Assembly (NCBI RefSeq): GCF_023111095.1
Contig: NZ_JALGYW010000005.1
Coordinates: 1-64,000 of the forward strand
Direction: 5' to 3'
Source: Maribellus sp. YY47
GTDB lineage: Bacteria > Bacteroidota > Bacteroidia > Bacteroidales > Prolixibacteraceae
DNA: 64,000 bases
The position numbers were made by a program, and so were the translations under genes. The notes under the pieces were generated by a model. It saw nothing but the letters and a program-made list of their open reading frames with translations. It did not search any database and was not told where the DNA came from. Below are positions 62,610-64,000 of this stretch, in pieces; position 1 is the stretch's first letter; every line of letters starts with the position of its first letter.

Positions 62610-63956
62610 ATGGCCATTAACCGACGGAGATTTCTCTTGAACGGGGCATTGGGTCTTGGTGGGCTCATTGTTGCTGAGAGAACTTACGATTTTTTTTCAG
62701 AGAGTAAAGCAAAGGCGAAGATACTGATTGTGGGGGGAGGTGCTGCCGGAATAACCATGGCCGCCTACCTTACCGATAAGTTGCGAACGCCTGATATTAC
62801 CATTGTTGAGCCCAACGAAACACATTTCTACCAACCGGGCTATACCTTGATTGCATCGGGAACTTTTTCTCCCGAGCAGGTCACAAGATCTACCGAAAAG
62901 CTGATTCCCAGAGGCGTGAAGTGGATAAAAGATTCGGTGGCCGAACTGGTGCCGGATGCCAACTATGTAAGCACAAAGAAGAGCGGGAAGATTGATTATG
63001 ACTTTTTGGTACTGACACCGGGTTGTCAGATGAACTTCGATTTGATTGAAGGAATTTCGCGTGAAACGCTGGGCGAAGGAAACGCGCACTGCATCTACGA
63101 TTACCAGGGAGCCATAAAATACCACCGGGCCATGGAGAAACTTACCTCCGGCCGCAAAGATGCCCGCCTGGTGTTTACCGACACCTACACAAAACTGAAA
63201 TGCGGCGGCGCGCCTAAAAAGATCTGTTTGATTACCGAAGATTTTCTGCGTGACAAAGAGATCCGGGACGGGTTTGATATTCAGTATTTCGGGAATTCGA
63301 CCAACCTGATGACGCCCGTGGTTTTTGGTGACCGCCTTCAGGAAATTTATGATGAACGAAACATTGGGATATCTTACAAACACCGCTTGGTATCGGTGGA
63401 TACTTCAGCAAAAAAGGCTGTTTTTCAGCAGATAGAGGAAGCTACGCTGGCTCCTTTGCCGGTGGACGATACAAAATTGATCACGGTGGATTATGATTTG
63501 CTTCATTTTATCCCGCCGATGAGTGCGCCCGATTTTGTGAAAAATTCTCCGCTGGCCATAACAACAGGCGATTTGCGTCACGGTGGCTGGGCCGATGTAG
63601 ACAATGCCACACTGGTTCATACGCATTATAAAAACATTATGGTGGTTGGCGATGCGGGCGGACTGCGTACCAGCAAAACAGGGGCGGCCATTCGCATGCA
63701 GGCCCCGGTGGCTGCTGCCAACCTGGTTTCGATTATGGAAGGCAACGAGCCCGAAGAAACGTACAACGGTTACTCTGCGTGTCCGATCGTAACGGAGTAC
63801 GGAAAGGTGCTGATGTGTGAATTTGGTTACGAGAAAGAGCTGATGCCAACCATTCCGTGGCTGGACCCTGCGGTAGAGCGCGGAATGTGGTGGATGTTGA
63901 AAGTGCACGGGCTGGAGCCAATGTACTATCATGGCATGTTAAAAGGCCTGATGTAA
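62610..63956 (+). CDS. Sulfide:quinone oxidoreductase-like flavoprotein
   Basis: FAD-dependent oxidoreductase of 448 residues of the SQR/FCSD type. An N-terminal twin-arginine-like signal (MAINRRRFLLNGALGLGG) is followed by the FAD fold ILIVGGGAAGITMAAYL and the SQR features YQPGYTLIASG and KLKCGGAPKKI, whose Cys matches one of the catalytic cysteines; further Cys occur in ACPIVTEYGKVLMCEFGYE. VVGDAGG is the second FAD motif. It would oxidise sulfide or polysulfide to sulfur with quinone reduction. Divergent from the reductase gene across 231 bases, in which no clear promoter is seen. Confidence 0.85.
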   Translation: MAINRRRFLLNGALGLGGLIVAERTYDFFSESKAKAKILIVGGGAAGITMAAYLTDKLRTPDITIVEPNETHFYQPGYTLIASGTFSPEQVTRSTEKLIPRGVKWIKDSVAELVPDANYVSTKKSGKIDYDFLVLTPGCQMNFDLIEGISRETLGEGNAHCIYDYQGAIKYHRAMEKLTSGRKDARLVFTDTYTKLKCGGAPKKICLITEDFLRDKEIRDGFDIQYFGNSTNLMTPVVFGDRLQEIYDERNIGISYKHRLVSVDTSAKKAVFQQIEEATLAPLPVDDTKLITVDYDLLHFIPPMSAPDFVKNSPLAITTGDLRHGGWADVDNATLVHTHYKNIMVVGDAGGLRTSKTGAAIRMQAPVAAANLVSIMEGNEPEETYNGYSACPIVTEYGKVLMCEFGYEKELMPTIPWLDPAVERGMWWMLKVHGLEPMYYHGMLKGLM

Positions 63957-64000
63957 CCGATGCCGCGATCTGCTTGCCAGACTTTACTTTGCCAGAATAA

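Overview
The window looks like chromosome from a member of the Bacteroidota, most likely a free-living or marine anaerobe or facultative anaerobe near the Marinilabiliales/Prolixibacteraceae; the family-level placement is an impression, not a measurement. The evidence is a SusC/SusD pair, a BACON-domain lipoprotein, promoter-like TTG-N18-TAnnTTTG elements, ROK regulators, LytS/LytTR signalling and weak Shine-Dalgarno sequences. I saw no rRNA or tRNA gene, CRISPR array, insertion sequence or prophage. Gene density is high and most of the content is metabolic.

Layout. 0.1-1.1 kb: ROK sugar kinase (-). 1.3-4.3 kb: yidD, then a metal ABC operon (binding lipoprotein, ATPase, permease) ending in a 59-residue protein with four CxxC pairs whose start overlaps the permease stop. 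4.4-8.8 kb (-): a NagC-like ROK repressor, a large NagB/PIG-L fusion and a NagB; both NagB domains lack residues regarded as catalytic in E. coli NagB. 9.0-11.7 kb (+): secreted PHP phosphoesterase, ferredoxin-NADP reductase-like protein and a LolA-like protein. 11.9-16.9 kb (+): Skp/OmpH-like protein, a sensor kinase with a cysteine-less thioredoxin-like periplasmic domain, its LytTR regulator (separated from it by a repeat) and a small secreted protein. 17.6-26.1 kb (+): two proline-specific peptidases, an MprF-like aminoacyl-lipid synthase, an unknown membrane protein and a type I pullulanase.

26.1-40.9 kb (-) is the main accessory island: glpD, a GlpT-type transporter, glpQ, then a surface metallophosphoesterase, SusC, SusD and a BACON/OB lipoprotein, followed by a sulfatase. 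Read together, these genes could liberate, import and oxidise glycerol-3-phosphate from external glycerophosphodiesters, using a Sus-type outer-membrane system in place of a carbohydrate PUL. That pathway is inference from context.

41.3-50.3 kb is mostly housekeeping: a stand-alone fragment resembling the B12-binding domain of a radical SAM protein, a LytTR regulator, alanine dehydrogenase, tsaE, gcvH (with a possible leader peptide), a B12-dependent ribonucleotide reductase, Kdo transferase and a lycopene cyclase-domain protein. 50.4-64 kb: secreted GH2 beta-galactosidase, a threonine synthase-like enzyme that may be cysteate synthase (sulfonolipid precursor), a DoxX/TIM-barrel fusion, a DUF72 protein, a PNGase F-type amidase beside a transglutaminase-fold lipoprotein, a DFR-like reductase and a sulfide:quinone oxidoreductase-like flavoprotein. 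The PNGase, beta-galactosidase, sulfatase and NagB genes suggest use of glycoprotein or sulfated glycan material as well.
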